DNA of 64,000 bases from Shimwellia pseudoproteus (GCF_016415625.1 NZ_WBXP01000002.1:148350-212349); one strand, 5' to 3'; positions 11,272 through 20,681 are shown, counted from the stretch's first letter. Made by a program: numbers and translations. Notes: generated by a model from the letters alone, not told the origin.

Positions 11272-12063
11272 ATGGCTGTCGCGGATTTGGATAAACAACC
11301 GGATTCGGTTTCGTCTGTCCTGAAGGTATTTGGCATCCTGCAGGCACTCGGGGATGAACGCGAAATCGGTATCACCGAATTATCACAACGCGTAATGATG
11401 TCTAAGAGTACAGTGTACCGCTTTCTTCAGACAATGAAATCATTAGGTTATGTGGCCCAGGAAGGGGAATCAGAAAAATATTCTCTGACGCTCAAACTGT
11501 TTGAGCTTGGGGCGAGGGCGCTGCAAAACGTTGATTTAATTCGTAGTGCCGATATTCAAATGCGTGAAATCTCCCGCCAGACCAGGGAAACCATCCATCT
11601 GGGGGCGCTGGATGAAGACAGTATCGTCTACATCCATAAAATTGACTCTATGTACAACCTGCGAATGTACTCCCGTATCGGGCGTCGTAACCCGCTGCAC
11701 AGCACGGCCATTGGTAAAGTGCTGCTGGCGTGGCGCGATCCGGAAGAGGCGAAAGAGATTATCTCCCATATCGATTTTACCTGCAGTACGCCGCGCACCA
11801 TAAAAAATGGCGTGGAGCTGGAAGGCGTACTGGAACAGGTGCGTCAACAAGGGTATGGCGAAGATAATGAAGAGCAGGAAGAAGGTCTGCGCTGTATTGC
11901 GGTGCCGGTATTCGATCGCTTCGGCGTGGTGATTGCCGGGCTGAGTATCTCTTTCCCGACCCTGCGCTTCTCTGAAGAACATCTCGATGAGTATGTGGCC
12001 ATGCTGCACAGCGCAGCGCGCGCCATTTCAGCGCAAATGGGTTACCACGACTATCCGTTCTGA
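11272..12063 (+). CDS. kdgR: IclR-family repressor KdgR
   Basis: 263 residues and nearly identical to E. coli KdgR. It represses genes for uptake and breakdown of 2-keto-3-deoxygluconate and, in pectin degraders, pectinolysis. The N-terminal winged helix-turn-helix (about 15-75; ITELSQRVMMSKSTVYRFLQT as recognition region) is followed by the IclR effector domain (about 85-255). A GAGGTGATAA ribosome site precedes the ATG. No clear KdgR palindrome was seen in the yebQ-kdgR gap. Confidence 0.97.
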   Translation: MAVADLDKQPDSVSSVLKVFGILQALGDEREIGITELSQRVMMSKSTVYRFLQTMKSLGYVAQEGESEKYSLTLKLFELGARALQNVDLIRSADIQMREISRQTRETIHLGALDEDSIVYIHKIDSMYNLRMYSRIGRRNPLHSTAIGKVLLAWRDPEEAKEIISHIDFTCSTPRTIKNGVELEGVLEQVRQQGYGEDNEEQEEGLRCIAVPVFDRFGVVIAGLSISFPTLRFSEEHLDEYVAMLHSAARAISAQMGYHDYPF

Positions 12064-12093
12064 GGCTGTATTCCGGTGGTCTGAATAGCGTCT

Positions 12094-12126
12094 AAAAAAA
12101 CGCCGCACGACAGTGCGGCGTTTTTG
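12094..12126. terminator. bidirectional terminator between kdgR and yobH
   Basis: CGCCGCAC / GTGCGGCG stem (12101-12108 with 12113-12120), with an A run before it and a T run after it, so it can end transcripts from both convergent genes. Confidence 0.9.
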
Positions 12127-12134
12127 TGTCAACA

Positions 12135-12374
12135 TTAGCCCTTATCAATAACGTCGCCGGTTTTGCGCAACAGCGGGCAATCCGTCAAACCGATGATACC
12201 GCTTTGCGTGTGCAAATATTGCACACTCATGGTGTCCCTGGCTGTCATATACTTACACTGCAGGCCAAAACCGGCGGCGTTTTGGGTACTGCCAATCAAT
12301 ACACCGTAGCCACTCAGTAACAACCCTACCCACAGCAGGGCGATGAGCATAGCAAGCCGAATGATAATTCGCAT
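12135..12374 (-). CDS. yobH: small membrane protein YobH
   Basis: 79 residues, the same length as E. coli YobH and clearly similar over its whole length. A hydrophobic N-terminal segment (about 6-27) could be a signal peptide or a single anchor, and two cysteines (about 40 and 66) lie in the presumed periplasmic part. No function is established. It is convergent with kdgR and divergent from mgrB. Confidence 0.9.
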   Translation of the reverse strand: MRIIIRLAMLIALLWVGLLLSGYGVLIGSTQNAAGFGLQCKYMTARDTMSVQYLHTQSGIIGLTDCPLLRKTGDVIDKG

Positions 12375-12483
12375 AGTAACTCCCTGATTATTCCTATTCT
12401 TCTCCAGGCAGTGTGACGATAATGTTAATTCCCGACAATGCGATGAGTCCTGGAATCGGCCAACTTCCTAAACAGTAACGCTT

Positions 12484-12500
12484 GGTTTAACTGGCTGGTG
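12484..12500 (+). promoter_or_regulatory. possible PhoP box upstream of mgrB
   Basis: GGTTTA at 12484-12489 matches one half of the PhoP direct repeat; the second half, five bases on, reads CTGGTG and is degenerate. mgrB is a known PhoPQ target in relatives, so the site is plausible by position only. Confidence 0.35.
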
Positions 12501-12541
12501 CTAGGCTTCGGCGCATCCAGATGAATACGATGGAGTAAAGA

Positions 12542-12685
12542 GTGAGAAGGTTCTGGTGGGTAATTGTGCTGGTGGTAGTCGTGGTGTGCTTGTTGCTCTG
12601 GATGCAAACGCTAAATCTCTTCTGTGACCAGGACGTGCAGTTTTATAGTGGTGTCTGCTGGCTTAATCAGTTTATCCCCTGGTAA
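12542..12685 (+). CDS. mgrB: MgrB, small membrane feedback inhibitor of PhoQ
   Basis: 47 residues, exactly the length of E. coli MgrB. MgrB sits in the inner membrane and inhibits the sensor kinase PhoQ, giving negative feedback on the PhoPQ regulon. One transmembrane helix (about 6-24) is followed by a periplasmic part with the cysteines needed for activity, here Cys28 (FCDQDVQF) and Cys39 (GVCWLNQF), and the conserved C-terminal QFIPW. The start is GTG, with GGAG six bases upstream and an in-frame stop just before. The N-terminal half is unusually rich in Trp and Val. Confidence 0.95.
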   Translation: MRRFWWVIVLVVVVVCLLLWMQTLNLFCDQDVQFYSGVCWLNQFIPW

Positions 12686-12831
12686 CCCCGCGTGTTGCGC
12701 ACACTGCTGGTGAATCACGGCTGTGCTATTTTTAACCGTATCGTAAATGCAGATGCTTTTCAGAGAAAATCCCACGGGTATTTTCACCAGGGCTGGTGGT
12801 AGAATAGGGCCAGTTTTTCAAGGTGGTTATT

Positions 12832-13125
12832 ATGAACGACGTTACTCCTGGTCTTATTAGTTTATCAGCGTTAATTATTCCATTTATTGTTCTAATTGTT
12901 GGGTTAATCGCCTGGTTCTTTGTTAACCGTATTAGTGTTCGTGCTAATACCCAGATTGCGCTGCTGGAAGCGCTGCTGGATCAACAAAAGCGCCAGACTG
13001 CTTTATTACGCCGTCTTTGTGAGGCAAATGCACCACAGGAAGAAAAATCACACGCACCTCAGGCGGCACAAGCGCCGGATGACGAGGAAGATTCAAGCCT
13101 GGTTCGGTTGGTTGCTGAGCGCTAA
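12832..13125 (+). CDS. yebO: small membrane protein YebO
   Basis: 97 residues. One N-terminal membrane helix (about 10-32) precedes a predicted coiled coil (LLEALLDQQKRQTALLRRLCEAN) and an acidic tail ending LVRLVAER, as in E. coli YebO. Function unknown; in relatives it neighbours mgrB and is reported within the PhoP regulon. The ATG at 12832 has AAGGTGG five bases upstream, preferred over the in-frame GTG at 12823. Confidence 0.9.
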   Translation: MNDVTPGLISLSALIIPFIVLIVGLIAWFFVNRISVRANTQIALLEALLDQQKRQTALLRRLCEANAPQEEKSHAPQAAQAPDDEEDSSLVRLVAER

Positions 13126-13999
13126 GCGGCGACTGAGGTTGTTAGATGATAGTGCGGTATAACCCCTGGTCTGGACAACGAACGTGGTTGCCACAAACGT
13201 CGTCTTCTTGTCCGGCAGGTATGGCATATCCGCCGGGGGAGATAACGCGCTGCTGGCGACAACAGCGCCGGGCCTGCAGTTTACCTGCACTTATATACGG
13301 TGTGCCCCCGGCGGTTTACCCGCGCAGGGGGCCGCCTGTCTGCATTAATCGTGGTTATATCGCTGACTCCCCCCTGGCCCGGTGTCGCGTTTTATCGCTC
13401 TCCCGTGCTCCCTTACGCGCCGATATGTTGCATTCAGTGGCACTTTCCGCCGCCCAGGACCAGACCATGCGGCGGACGATGCACTGGATATACCGGCAAG
13501 TCACCCGGCGGATGCGGTGCGGTAGCCCAGGAGGTTAGCAGAATATTTTATTACACCCCGGACAGGCCAATTTATCCCTTGTTATCGCAATAGGGATATT
13601 TAAGCTATCTGTGCCTATTTATATAAGTTGCTGAGGTATCAAGTTATCGCATAGTACATTTGACTGATGATGCGTTACTGTTATTAAAGATTAGTTAATA
13701 GTAGTCATGAATTTTTCTGATTAATCTTTCTTACCCATCCATCGGAATAATGTCGAAGGATTGGCATGATTTAATTTGCGCAACATGCTTAGCACTTTTC
13801 CTCATATCTACAGACAGATACCGGGTTGGCTATATTCTATTCAAATAAAATTTATCGCTGCGCTGGACTGACAGTGAATTTTGGGCTACTTTAAAAAAGT
13901 TCTCTGATTTCCGTATGTTAGAAGGTGACTTATAACATTTTGATTGATCACGGAATCACAGAAAACTGTATCAGATTACAGCTATCGGTATCGGTATGT
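13126..13999. other. long stretch without a supported gene (yebO to yobF leader)
   Basis: About 870 bases. The first 420 are GC-rich; frames open there (for example 13146-13538, plus) give Pro/Arg/Cys-rich translations unlike any protein I know and have no convincing start. From about 13545 to 14000 the DNA turns sharply AT-rich with many stops in all frames. A promoter at the 3' end serves yobF-cspC. I cannot assign an RNA gene, but the length is unusual for this locus. Confidence 0.5.
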
Positions 14000-14005
14000 T
14001 ATAAT
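13976..14005 (+). promoter_or_regulatory. predicted sigma-70 promoter for yobF-cspC
   Basis: Perfect TATAAT at 14000-14005 with a TTACAG -35 and 18-base spacer. Transcription would start near 14012, leaving a leader of about 90 bases before yobF. Confidence 0.55.
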
Positions 14006-14099
14006 CTGTGCGACAGATCGAATCACACTTAAAAATGGCTTGCCATTATTTTAATTGTATGTGATAACACATTGGGTTAAACGAGGTACAGTTCTGTCT

Positions 14100-14243
14100 A
14101 TGTGTGGCATTTTCAGTAAAGAAGTTCAGAGTAAACACGTTGTCGTTGAATACCGCTTCTCTGCCGAACCTTATATTAGTGCCTCAAGCAGTAATGTCTC
14201 TGTTTTATCTAAGTTATGCCTGCGGGCAAAGAATACACTCTAA
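14100..14243 (+). CDS. yobF: small stress-related protein YobF
   Basis: 47 residues and nearly identical to E. coli YobF ([20 protein letters not shown]...). In E. coli this small protein is cotranscribed with cspC and accumulates under heat and other stress; its activity is unknown. The ATG lies inside a longer open frame that begins at 14055; length and similarity fix the start at 14100. cspC begins 12 bases after its stop. Confidence 0.92.
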   Translation: MCGIFSKEVQSKHVVVEYRFSAEPYISASSSNVSVLSKLCLRAKNTL

Positions 14244-14255
14244 GGAATTTTCAAG

Positions 14256-14465
14256 ATGGCAAAGATCAAAGGTCAAGTTAAGTGGTTCAACGAATCTAAA
14301 GGTTTTGGTTTCATTACTCCGGCTGACGGCAGCAAAGACGTGTTCGTACACTTCTCCGCTATCCAGGGTAACGGCTTCAAAACTCTGGCTGAAGGCCAGA
14401 ACGTTGAATTCGAAATCCAGGACGGCCAGAAAGGTCCGGCTGCTGTTAACGTAACAGCTATCTGA
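14256..14465 (+). CDS. cspC: cold-shock-family RNA-binding protein CspC
   Basis: 69 residues, apparently identical to E. coli CspC. This single cold-shock domain binds single-stranded RNA and acts as transcription antiterminator and mRNA stabiliser, including for rpoS; it is constitutive rather than cold-induced. RNP1 (KGFGFI) and RNP2 (VFVHF) are intact. AAGGA precedes the ATG. Codon choice is strongly biased to common codons, as in highly expressed genes. Confidence 0.98.
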
Positions 14466-14512
14466 TTTCGATCAGCGCCTGGTGCTGCCATCGCGCACAC
14501 CTTCGGCACATA

Positions 14513-14540
14513 AAAGCCTCGCCAACGTGCGGGGCTTTTT
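14513..14540 (+). terminator. Rho-independent terminator after cspC
   Basis: AAGCCTCGC pairs with GCGGGGCTT around a six-to-nine-base loop, followed by five T. Confidence 0.85.
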
Positions 14541-14756
14541 AATGGCTGCGATCCCCCTTTTCGGGCCTGAAATAACCCTGTGATTACAGGGCGATGCTGC
14601 GTTTTTATTCGCCTTATTTCAAAGTGCAACAAAAACCCCCGTTATGACGTCTCTTGTTGCAATCACGGGAAAGTATTAGCACTGTTCCCGCTCCTTCCTG
14701 AGCCGCCATCGGGTTTAATCACCGCAATCAATCATTCAGCGGGTATATGAGATATT

Positions 14757-16505
14757 GTGAACAGGAAAAAAGGGGAACCGGCGCAGAATAACTTTGTCCA
14801 GTGGCGCTTTGGTCTGCTGTGCGTGGCTATCTCTCTCAGTCTGGCGTTTCTGCTGGGACGAGTAGGGTGGCTGCAGGTTGTTCATCCGGACCGGCTGGTC
14901 AAAGAAGAGGATATGCGCTCGCTGCGCGACCTGCCGATCGATGTTCCCCGGGGGATGATTGAGGATCGCAATGGTGAACCGCTGGCGGTGAGTGTGCCGG
15001 TGGACGCGATTTGGGTGGACCCCAAAATCCTGCGCGAAAAGGGCGGTATATCGATTACCCCACGCTGGCAGGCTCTGGCCAATATACTGCATATGCCCCT
15101 TGACGATATTATGAATAAAGTGGCCCGTAACCAGAATGGCCGCTTTATCTACCTTGCCCGTCAGCTGGATCCTGAAAGTGCTGAATATATCGAGCGCCTG
15201 AACCTGCCTGGGGTTAATCTTAATAAAGAATCCCGGCGGTTTTATCCGGCGGGACGGGTTGCCGCCAATCTGATTGGTTTCACCAATATTGATGACCAGG
15301 GGATTGAGGGGATTGAAAAGAGCTTTAATGCCCAGTTGACCGGTAAACCCGGTGAGCGTGAAGTGCGCCGGGATCGCTTCGGGCGGGTGATTGAAAATAT
15401 CACCGAGCAACCGGCTAATCCGGCCCACAACATAATGCTCAGTATTGATAAGCGGCTACAGACGGTGACTGAGGATGCCCTGAGTAATGCGGTGAGCTGG
15501 AATAAAGCCGAGTCCGGGGCGGCGGTATTGCTGGATGTGAATACCGGTGAAGTGCTGGCGATGGCCAGTTACCCCACGTATAACCCGAATAACCGCGCCG
15601 GGGCGCAGCTGAATGATTTCCGCAACCGCGCCATCAGCGATACTTTTGAGCCCGGCTCGACGGTAAAACCAATGGTTATCATGACCGCGCTCAAACAGGG
15701 CATTGTCAGGCCGGATGCGGTGCTGGATACCCGTCCCTATTTGATTGACGGCCATCAAATTCACGATGTGGGCTATTACCCGGAGCTGACCCTCACCGGG
15801 ATCCTGCAAAAATCCAGTGATACCGGCGTGTCGCGCCTCTCCCTGGCGATGCCGATACAGGAGCTTATCAATACCTATCAGGGCTTTGGCTTTGGCGTGC
15901 GCACCGATACCGGGCTTACCGGGGAAAGTAGCGGCCAGCTGCCGCACCGCCAATACTGGAGTGAGCTGGATCGGGCCACCTTTTCCTTCGGCTATGGGCT
16001 AATGGTCACCCCGCTGCAACTGGCCCATGTCTATGCCACTATCGGCAGTTTTGGTATTGCCCGTCCGCTGTCGATAACCCGGGTGGATCCGCCGGTTGAA
16101 GGGAAGCGCGTCATGTCTGAAGACATTGTCCACGAAGTGGAACATATGATGGAGAGCGTGGCGTTACCGGGCGGCGGGGGAACCCGGGCGGCAGTGAAAA
16201 ACTACCGCGTCGCGGTGAAAACCGGGACTGCGAAGAAGATTGGCGATGATGGCCATTATGTGGATAAATACATCGCCTACACCGCCGGTGTGGCGCCCGC
16301 CAGCCGTCCGCGTTTTGCCCTGGCGGTGGTGATTAACGACCCGGAAAATGGCAAATACTATGGCGGGGCCGTTTCTGCCCCGGTGTTCAGCCAGATTATG
16401 GGTGACGTGCTGCGGCTGGAAAATGTCCAGCCGGATGGGCTGGCTGCCGGCGCCGACAACCTGGTGGTGCTGCATAATAGCGATCCGGCGCACCCGATGT
16501 TGTAA
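14757..16505 (+). CDS. FtsI-like class B penicillin-binding protein (PBP3 paralogue, PBP3SAL type)
   Basis: 582 residues, closely related to FtsI over its full length but located beside rlmA rather than in the dcw cluster, the position of the Salmonella PBP3SAL gene. Such proteins are septal peptidoglycan transpeptidases; PBP3SAL is reported to support division at acidic pH inside host cells. A membrane anchor (about 17-36) precedes the dimerisation domain (about 60-220) and the transpeptidase domain. Active-site motifs are S301TVK, S353SD and K488TG. The second motif is SSN in E. coli FtsI, so the Asn is replaced by Asp here. The start is GTG with only a weak ribosome site. Confidence 0.92.
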   Translation: MNRKKGEPAQNNFVQWRFGLLCVAISLSLAFLLGRVGWLQVVHPDRLVKEEDMRSLRDLPIDVPRGMIEDRNGEPLAVSVPVDAIWVDPKILREKGGISITPRWQALANILHMPLDDIMNKVARNQNGRFIYLARQLDPESAEYIERLNLPGVNLNKESRRFYPAGRVAANLIGFTNIDDQGIEGIEKSFNAQLTGKPGEREVRRDRFGRVIENITEQPANPAHNIMLSIDKRLQTVTEDALSNAVSWNKAESGAAVLLDVNTGEVLAMASYPTYNPNNRAGAQLNDFRNRAISDTFEPGSTVKPMVIMTALKQGIVRPDAVLDTRPYLIDGHQIHDVGYYPELTLTGILQKSSDTGVSRLSLAMPIQELINTYQGFGFGVRTDTGLTGESSGQLPHRQYWSELDRATFSFGYGLMVTPLQLAHVYATIGSFGIARPLSITRVDPPVEGKRVMSEDIVHEVEHMMESVALPGGGGTRAAVKNYRVAVKTGTAKKIGDDGHYVDKYIAYTAGVAPASRPRFALAVVINDPENGKYYGGAVSAPVFSQIMGDVLRLENVQPDGLAAGADNLVVLHNSDPAHPML

Positions 16506-16565
16506 GCCGTTTCGTCTGCGGGCAATTGGCGGTACACTGGCGGCTTTTCTGCATTCGGAGTTGTC

Positions 16566-17396
16566 ATGTCTTATCTTTGCCCGCTATGCCACGGCCCGCT
16601 TCAGGCTGTGGCGCACCATTATGCCTGCCCGACCGGGCACCAGTTTGACCGGGCAAAAGAAGGCTACGTCAACCTGTTGCCGGTACAGCATAAACGCTCA
16701 AAAGATCCCGGCGACAGCCCCGAGATGATGGCCGCCCGGCGTGCATTTCTTGATGCCGGTTACTATCAGCCGCTGCGCGATCGGGTGGTTAATACGCTGG
16801 CGGCGGCACTGGCGTCCCTGCCCGGAGATGTGCTGGATATTGGCTGTGGGGAAGGGTACTACACCCATCAGTTTGCCCCGCTTGCGGCCCGGCACGGCGC
16901 GGAGTGCTACGGGCTGGATGTCTCAAAAACGGCGATCCGCTACGCGGCGAAACGTTACCGGGACAGCCAGTTCTGTGTCGCCTCCAGCCACCGTCTGCCG
17001 TTTGCCGATGGCGCCTTTGCGGCGGTGGTCCGCATCTATGCCCCCTGTAAAGCCCCGGAGCTGTCCCGGGTGCTGGTGCCGGGTGGGGTGGTGATTACTG
17101 TCACGCCTGGCCCACGTCATCTGGTGCAATTTAAAGGGCTGATTTACCCCCAGGTGAAGCTGCATGATGCTCAGCCTGAAGTGCTGGAGGGATTCACCCT
17201 GGCCGGGGAGCAGGCGCTGAGCTACCCAATGACGTTACCCGGTAACCAGGCAGTCGCCCTGTTGCAGATGACCCCGTTTGCCTGGCGGGCACAGCCGGAG
17301 GTATGGCAACAGCTGGCGGCGGAGCGCGCGTTTGATTGTGAAGCGGATTTTATTATTCGGCTCTGGAGAAGGGACAATCAGGCATCCGGCGAATAA
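16566..17396 (+). CDS. rlmA: 23S rRNA m1G745 methyltransferase RlmA
   Basis: 276 residues (E. coli 269). It methylates N1 of G745 in helix 35 of 23S rRNA. An N-terminal zinc knuckle (Cys5, Cys8, Cys21, His25) is followed by a Rossmann SAM domain with DIGCGEGYY (about 96-104) and the [10 protein letters not shown] segment. It starts 60 bases after the FtsI paralogue and may share its transcript. Confidence 0.95.
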   Translation: MSYLCPLCHGPLQAVAHHYACPTGHQFDRAKEGYVNLLPVQHKRSKDPGDSPEMMAARRAFLDAGYYQPLRDRVVNTLAAALASLPGDVLDIGCGEGYYTHQFAPLAARHGAECYGLDVSKTAIRYAAKRYRDSQFCVASSHRLPFADGAFAAVVRIYAPCKAPELSRVLVPGGVVITVTPGPRHLVQFKGLIYPQVKLHDAQPEVLEGFTLAGEQALSYPMTLPGNQAVALLQMTPFAWRAQPEVWQQLAAERAFDCEADFIIRLWRRDNQASGE

Positions 17397-17409
17397 GGCC
17401 GTTTTTCAA

Positions 17410-17444
17410 CTGCGGTGGCGATGAATAGCGGTTCGCCACCGCAG
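17410..17444 (-). terminator. strong inverted repeat between rlmA and mntP (possible terminator)
   Basis: A perfect 12-base stem (17410-17421 with 17433-17444) and 11-base loop between convergent genes. On the minus strand it is followed by TTGAAAAAC, a poor T tract, and on the plus strand by none, so the terminator call is tentative. Confidence 0.45.
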
Positions 17445-17491
17445 AGGGATCTCTTGAGGACGGGGACGTCAGTGATTAACCGTCTCTGTGA

Positions 17492-18058
17492 TTAACCGTA
17501 GTAATGGCCGTAGAGAATTTCGCAGCCGATGGCGATTAGCACCAGGCCACCGAGGATCTCCGCCCGTTTACCAAGCAGCGGGCCAATAAAGCGGCCGATC
17601 ATCATCCCCAGTGTGGTCATGGTAAAGGTTGCGCAGCCGATAGCCAGCGCGGTAAACCAGATATTGACGTTCAGGAACGCCAGACCAACCCCGACAGCCA
17701 TGGCATCAAGGCTGGTCGCAATTGCGGTGGTGGCCAGCAGCCAGAACCCGTGGCGCTGGGCTGGGGGCGCATCGTCGTCGGTATGGCCTCTTACCCCTTC
17801 AACCAGCATTCTCGCCCCGAGGAAGACCAGCAGTCCAAAGGCTATCCAGTGGTTCCACTCCATCACCAGCTTACTGGCCAGCATACCCATAACCCAGCCT
17901 ACCAGTGGCGTAATGGCTTCGATACAGCCAAAAATCAGCCCGGTGCGTAATGCTTCGGAGAATTTAGGTTTGTGGAGGGCGGCCCCTTTACTGATGGAGA
18001 CGGCAAATGCGTCCATCGACATACCGAGGGCCAGAAGAATAGTTGCGGATACGTTCAT
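17492..18058 (-). CDS. mntP: manganese efflux pump MntP
   Basis: 188 residues, equal to E. coli MntP (YebN). It exports Mn2+ from the cytoplasm. The protein has six hydrophobic helices in two repeated halves, each with the family's acidic membrane motif ([11 protein letters not shown] near residue 15 and [10 protein letters not shown] near 120), whose Asp residues are needed for transport. The ATG at 18058 is chosen by homology; the frame stays open 13 codons upstream into the leader. The leader carries a manganese riboswitch. Confidence 0.96.
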   Translation of the reverse strand: MNVSATILLALGMSMDAFAVSISKGAALHKPKFSEALRTGLIFGCIEAITPLVGWVMGMLASKLVMEWNHWIAFGLLVFLGARMLVEGVRGHTDDDAPPAQRHGFWLLATTAIATSLDAMAVGVGLAFLNVNIWFTALAIGCATFTMTTLGMMIGRFIGPLLGKRAEILGGLVLIAIGCEILYGHYYG

Positions 18059-18084
18059 CGATAATACCAGACCGGGAATTCCAT

Positions 18085-18246
18085 TAAACACATACACCGT
18101 TCCCAGTATCTACAGTGCATATGCCAATGGTCTCGCATGACTGAAAACGGTGTTCAGTCCGTATGTGCCACGCTTTTCAGCGAGTATGTTGACACATACA
18201 TTTCCGCTCCAGCGGAAATTAGCTACTCCCCAACGACGGAATAGAC
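18085..18246 (-). promoter_or_regulatory. yybP-ykoY (Mn2+) riboswitch in the mntP leader
   Basis: Read on the minus strand, the leader shows the conserved loop GGGGAGTAGC (about 18223-18232), a paired arm, then GTGGCACATACGGACTGAA and ATGCGAGACC (about 18140), the two conserved blocks of this aptamer as found before E. coli mntP. In this class Mn2+ binding turns expression on, so efflux rises with manganese. Edges are approximate. Confidence 0.8.
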
Positions 18247-18436
18247 TTTATCATGGTTTATAAGCCCACGACAATATTTTATAAATAACATTATTTATCG
18301 CTAATGAGAATTATTGTCGTTTTTAGGGTTATTTCCCAATAATTAACATGACCGGCACATTAATAACGTAAATATAGCAAAGGCTATTAATATGCCGATG
18401 TTAATTACAGGAATATAGCCTGTGGTATATTTTAAC

Positions 18437-18895
18437 TTATTGAGTTGCAACAAGAAGTTTGTAAATGTTCTCAAGATCGTCAATATTTCTGACCCGGATG
18501 AGCACGCGCCGTTGCTCCAGCTGTATCACCAGTACGCCGTCTTCGGAGAGGTTCATCTCTTTAATTCGGTCATAAGATACCCAGGCGCCGGCGAAAAATA
18601 ACCCACTGGCCTTGAATAACACCTTCGGTTGGCGTATCCAGCCAATATATATGGCTATTGCAATCAGAGTGCATAATAACCATGTGGTTAATATTGCACC
18701 GTGGCCGGTGATGTTGTTGTACAGCACAATACCCACCAGAAAGATAAAAATCGCGCTATCAATGGGGCTACGGCGCAGCAGAGGCACCCGCAGCAGGGTA
18801 GCGCCCTGACGTTTATCGAGGATTATCTCGTCATAAATGGCCCAGCCCAGCAACAACACGATGAACAGCACCAGGATACCATCAGTCAGCGTCAT
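18437..18895 (-). CDS. yobD: inner-membrane protein YobD
   Basis: 152 residues (UPF0266), equal to E. coli YobD. Three hydrophobic segments (about 5-22, 45-62, 68-86) precede a cytoplasmic part with the conserved [33 protein letters not shown] block. No function is known. The start at MTLTDGIL follows homology; the open frame continues upstream across the manZ terminator. The 190 bases downstream, up to the mntP leader, are AT-rich and hold nothing I recognise. Confidence 0.93.
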   Translation of the reverse strand: MTLTDGILVLFIVLLLGWAIYDEIILDKRQGATLLRVPLLRRSPIDSAIFIFLVGIVLYNNITGHGAILTTWLLCTLIAIAIYIGWIRQPKVLFKASGLFFAGAWVSYDRIKEMNLSEDGVLVIQLEQRRVLIRVRNIDDLENIYKLLVATQ

Positions 18896-18908
18896 GAATT
18901 CTCCAGAT

Positions 18909-18940
18909 AAAAAAACCGGGGGCAAAAGGCCCCCGGTTGT
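18909..18940 (-). terminator. Rho-independent terminator of manXYZ
   Basis: GCCCCCGG / CCGGGGGC stem with a short loop; on the minus strand a T6 run follows. It lies between manZ and yobD. Confidence 0.9.
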
Positions 18941-18950
18941 CACACTCAGA

Positions 18951-19808
18951 TTACAGGCCCAGCAGGCCGATAGCATAACCCACGATACCGATGACGAAGA
19001 AGCCAACGATGATCCACAGGGCATTCACTTTCTTACGCAGTAACCACATGCAGGCAAAGGTCAGCAGCAGCGGTACCAGGCCCGGCATCAACTGGTCGAG
19101 GATGGTCTGCACCGTGGTGACTTTTTCAGCACCGGTCTGGTCAGTGATCCGCGACACCACTAGCGGAATGTTAACGTGGGTCCACTTGTTAACCAGGGCC
19201 CCCATAACAAAGAGGCCGAGAATAGACGCCCCTTCCGTCAGTTTCTGCAGGAAGCCACCGCCCATATCCTTAACGATATCCACCCCTTTACGGTAGCCGT
19301 ATGCCACACCGTAGTAACGGGTCAGCAGGCGCACCAGGTTGAACAGGATAAAGAACAGCAGCGGGCCCAGCAGGCTACCGCTCATGGCAATCCCGGCACC
19401 CAGCGCCGCAAATACCGGGCGTACCGTCCCCCAGAAGATAGGGTCGCCAACGCCGGCCAGCGGTCCCATCAGACCGACTTTGATACCGTTGATGGCACCG
19501 TCGTCGATCTCCGCGCCATTGGCACGCTGCTCTTCCATCGCCAGGGTAACCCCGAGCACCGGTGCCGCAACGTAGGGATGGGTGTTAAAGAACTCCAGGT
19601 GACGTTTGATAGCCTGGCGGCGCGCGTCGTTATTTTCCGGATACAGACGGCGAATTGCCGGTACCATTGAGAAGCAGAAGCCCAGCGCCTGCATACGTTC
19701 AAAGTTCCATGAACCCTGAAACAGGTTAGAGCGGATAAATACCCCGCGAATATCGGCGGGCGTGAGTTTCTTTTCCGTTTGAGTAGTGGTATCAACCATT
19801 TCGCTCAC
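18951..19808 (-). CDS. manZ: mannose PTS permease component IID (ManZ)
   Basis: 285 residues. With ManY it forms the membrane channel of the mannose phosphotransferase system, which imports mannose, glucose, glucosamine and other hexoses as 6-phosphates and also serves as a phage lambda DNA-injection site and microcin/bacteriocin receptor in relatives. The conserved cytoplasmic N-terminal part ([19 protein letters not shown]...) and [10 protein letters not shown] motif are present, with a hydrophobic C-terminal end (about 245-285). It is third in manX-manY-manZ, three bases after manY. Confidence 0.97.
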   Translation of the reverse strand: MSEMVDTTTQTEKKLTPADIRGVFIRSNLFQGSWNFERMQALGFCFSMVPAIRRLYPENNDARRQAIKRHLEFFNTHPYVAAPVLGVTLAMEEQRANGAEIDDGAINGIKVGLMGPLAGVGDPIFWGTVRPVFAALGAGIAMSGSLLGPLLFFILFNLVRLLTRYYGVAYGYRKGVDIVKDMGGGFLQKLTEGASILGLFVMGALVNKWTHVNIPLVVSRITDQTGAEKVTTVQTILDQLMPGLVPLLLTFACMWLLRKKVNALWIIVGFFVIGIVGYAIGLLGL

Positions 19809-19811
19809 CTA

Positions 19812-20612
19812 TTAATCCAGTTCGTTATCGAGGTCGTTAGCAACAGCTGCCTGTGCAGGGGCTGACGCGGAACGGTTGTATTTCGGGCTCAGCTGAATGT
19901 ACAGCACCGCCATCACCGCACCGATAACACCCAGGGCAACCAGGTTGAATTCGGTAAAGGCCGCAGTAACAAAACCCAGGTAGAAGAACGGCATCAGATA
20001 GCCGGCACGCATCATGTTGATGACCATTGCGTAACCGACGACCACGATCATGCCGCCCGCGATATTCAGGCCGGTAGTGATCACTTCCGGAATCGCATTC
20101 AGCATGCTCTGAACTTCGTTAGTCCCTACGGAGATAGCCACGATAACCGCCGGGATAGCAATACGCATCGCCTGCAGGAACAGTGAGCTGACATGCAGCC
20201 AGGAGAGGGCTGTCAGGTTACCTTTTTCTGCTGCGCTATCTGCCGCATGCTGGAAACCAACGGTGATAGTACGCACAACGATAGTCAGTACCTGGCCGGC
20301 TGCCGCCAGCGGGATTGCCAGGGCAATACCTGCACCGATGCTCTGATGGCCGGCAATAACCAGAATGGTAGAAATAATAGACGCCAGTGCGGCATCGGGC
20401 GCTACCGCGGCACCGATGTTCATCCAGCCCAGGGCTATCATTTCCAGAGTACCACCGATAATAATACCGGTTTTCATATCACCGAGAACGGCACCAATCA
20501 ACGTACAGGCGATCAGGGGGCGGTGGAACTGGAACTCATCAAGTACCGATTCCATACCGGCAATACAGGCCACAATGAACACCAGCACAATTTGAAGAGT
20601 GGTTATCTCCAT
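19812..20612 (-). CDS. manY: mannose PTS permease component IIC (ManY)
   Basis: 266 residues, equal to E. coli ManY and mostly hydrophobic. It holds the sugar-translocation pathway of the mannose PTS. Conserved stretches include the N-terminal QIVLVFIVACIAGMESVLDEFQ and the GALIGDIKTG-like segment AVLGDMKTGIIIGGTLEMIALG. It lies between manX and manZ; about 70 bases separate it from manX. Confidence 0.97.
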   Translation of the reverse strand: MEITTLQIVLVFIVACIAGMESVLDEFQFHRPLIACTLIGAVLGDMKTGIIIGGTLEMIALGWMNIGAAVAPDAALASIISTILVIAGHQSIGAGIALAIPLAAAGQVLTIVVRTITVGFQHAADSAAEKGNLTALSWLHVSSLFLQAMRIAIPAVIVAISVGTNEVQSMLNAIPEVITTGLNIAGGMIVVVGYAMVINMMRAGYLMPFFYLGFVTAAFTEFNLVALGVIGAVMAVLYIQLSPKYNRSASAPAQAAVANDLDNELD

Positions 20613-20681
20613 TGTACTTCTCCTATAAACAATTCCAGATTATGTGTGATTATCTGAGTCAGTGATAAATACGGCCCGGCC

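Noticed and set aside
13146..13538. 130-codon open frame in the yebO-yobF gap
   Set aside because: No ribosome site, Pro/Arg/Cys-rich composition typical of chance frames in GC-rich DNA, and no family resemblance.
14031..14051. Small AATGG/CCATT hairpin in the yobF leader as an attenuator
   Set aside because: The stem is only five pairs with a four-base loop and a broken T tract; too weak to call.
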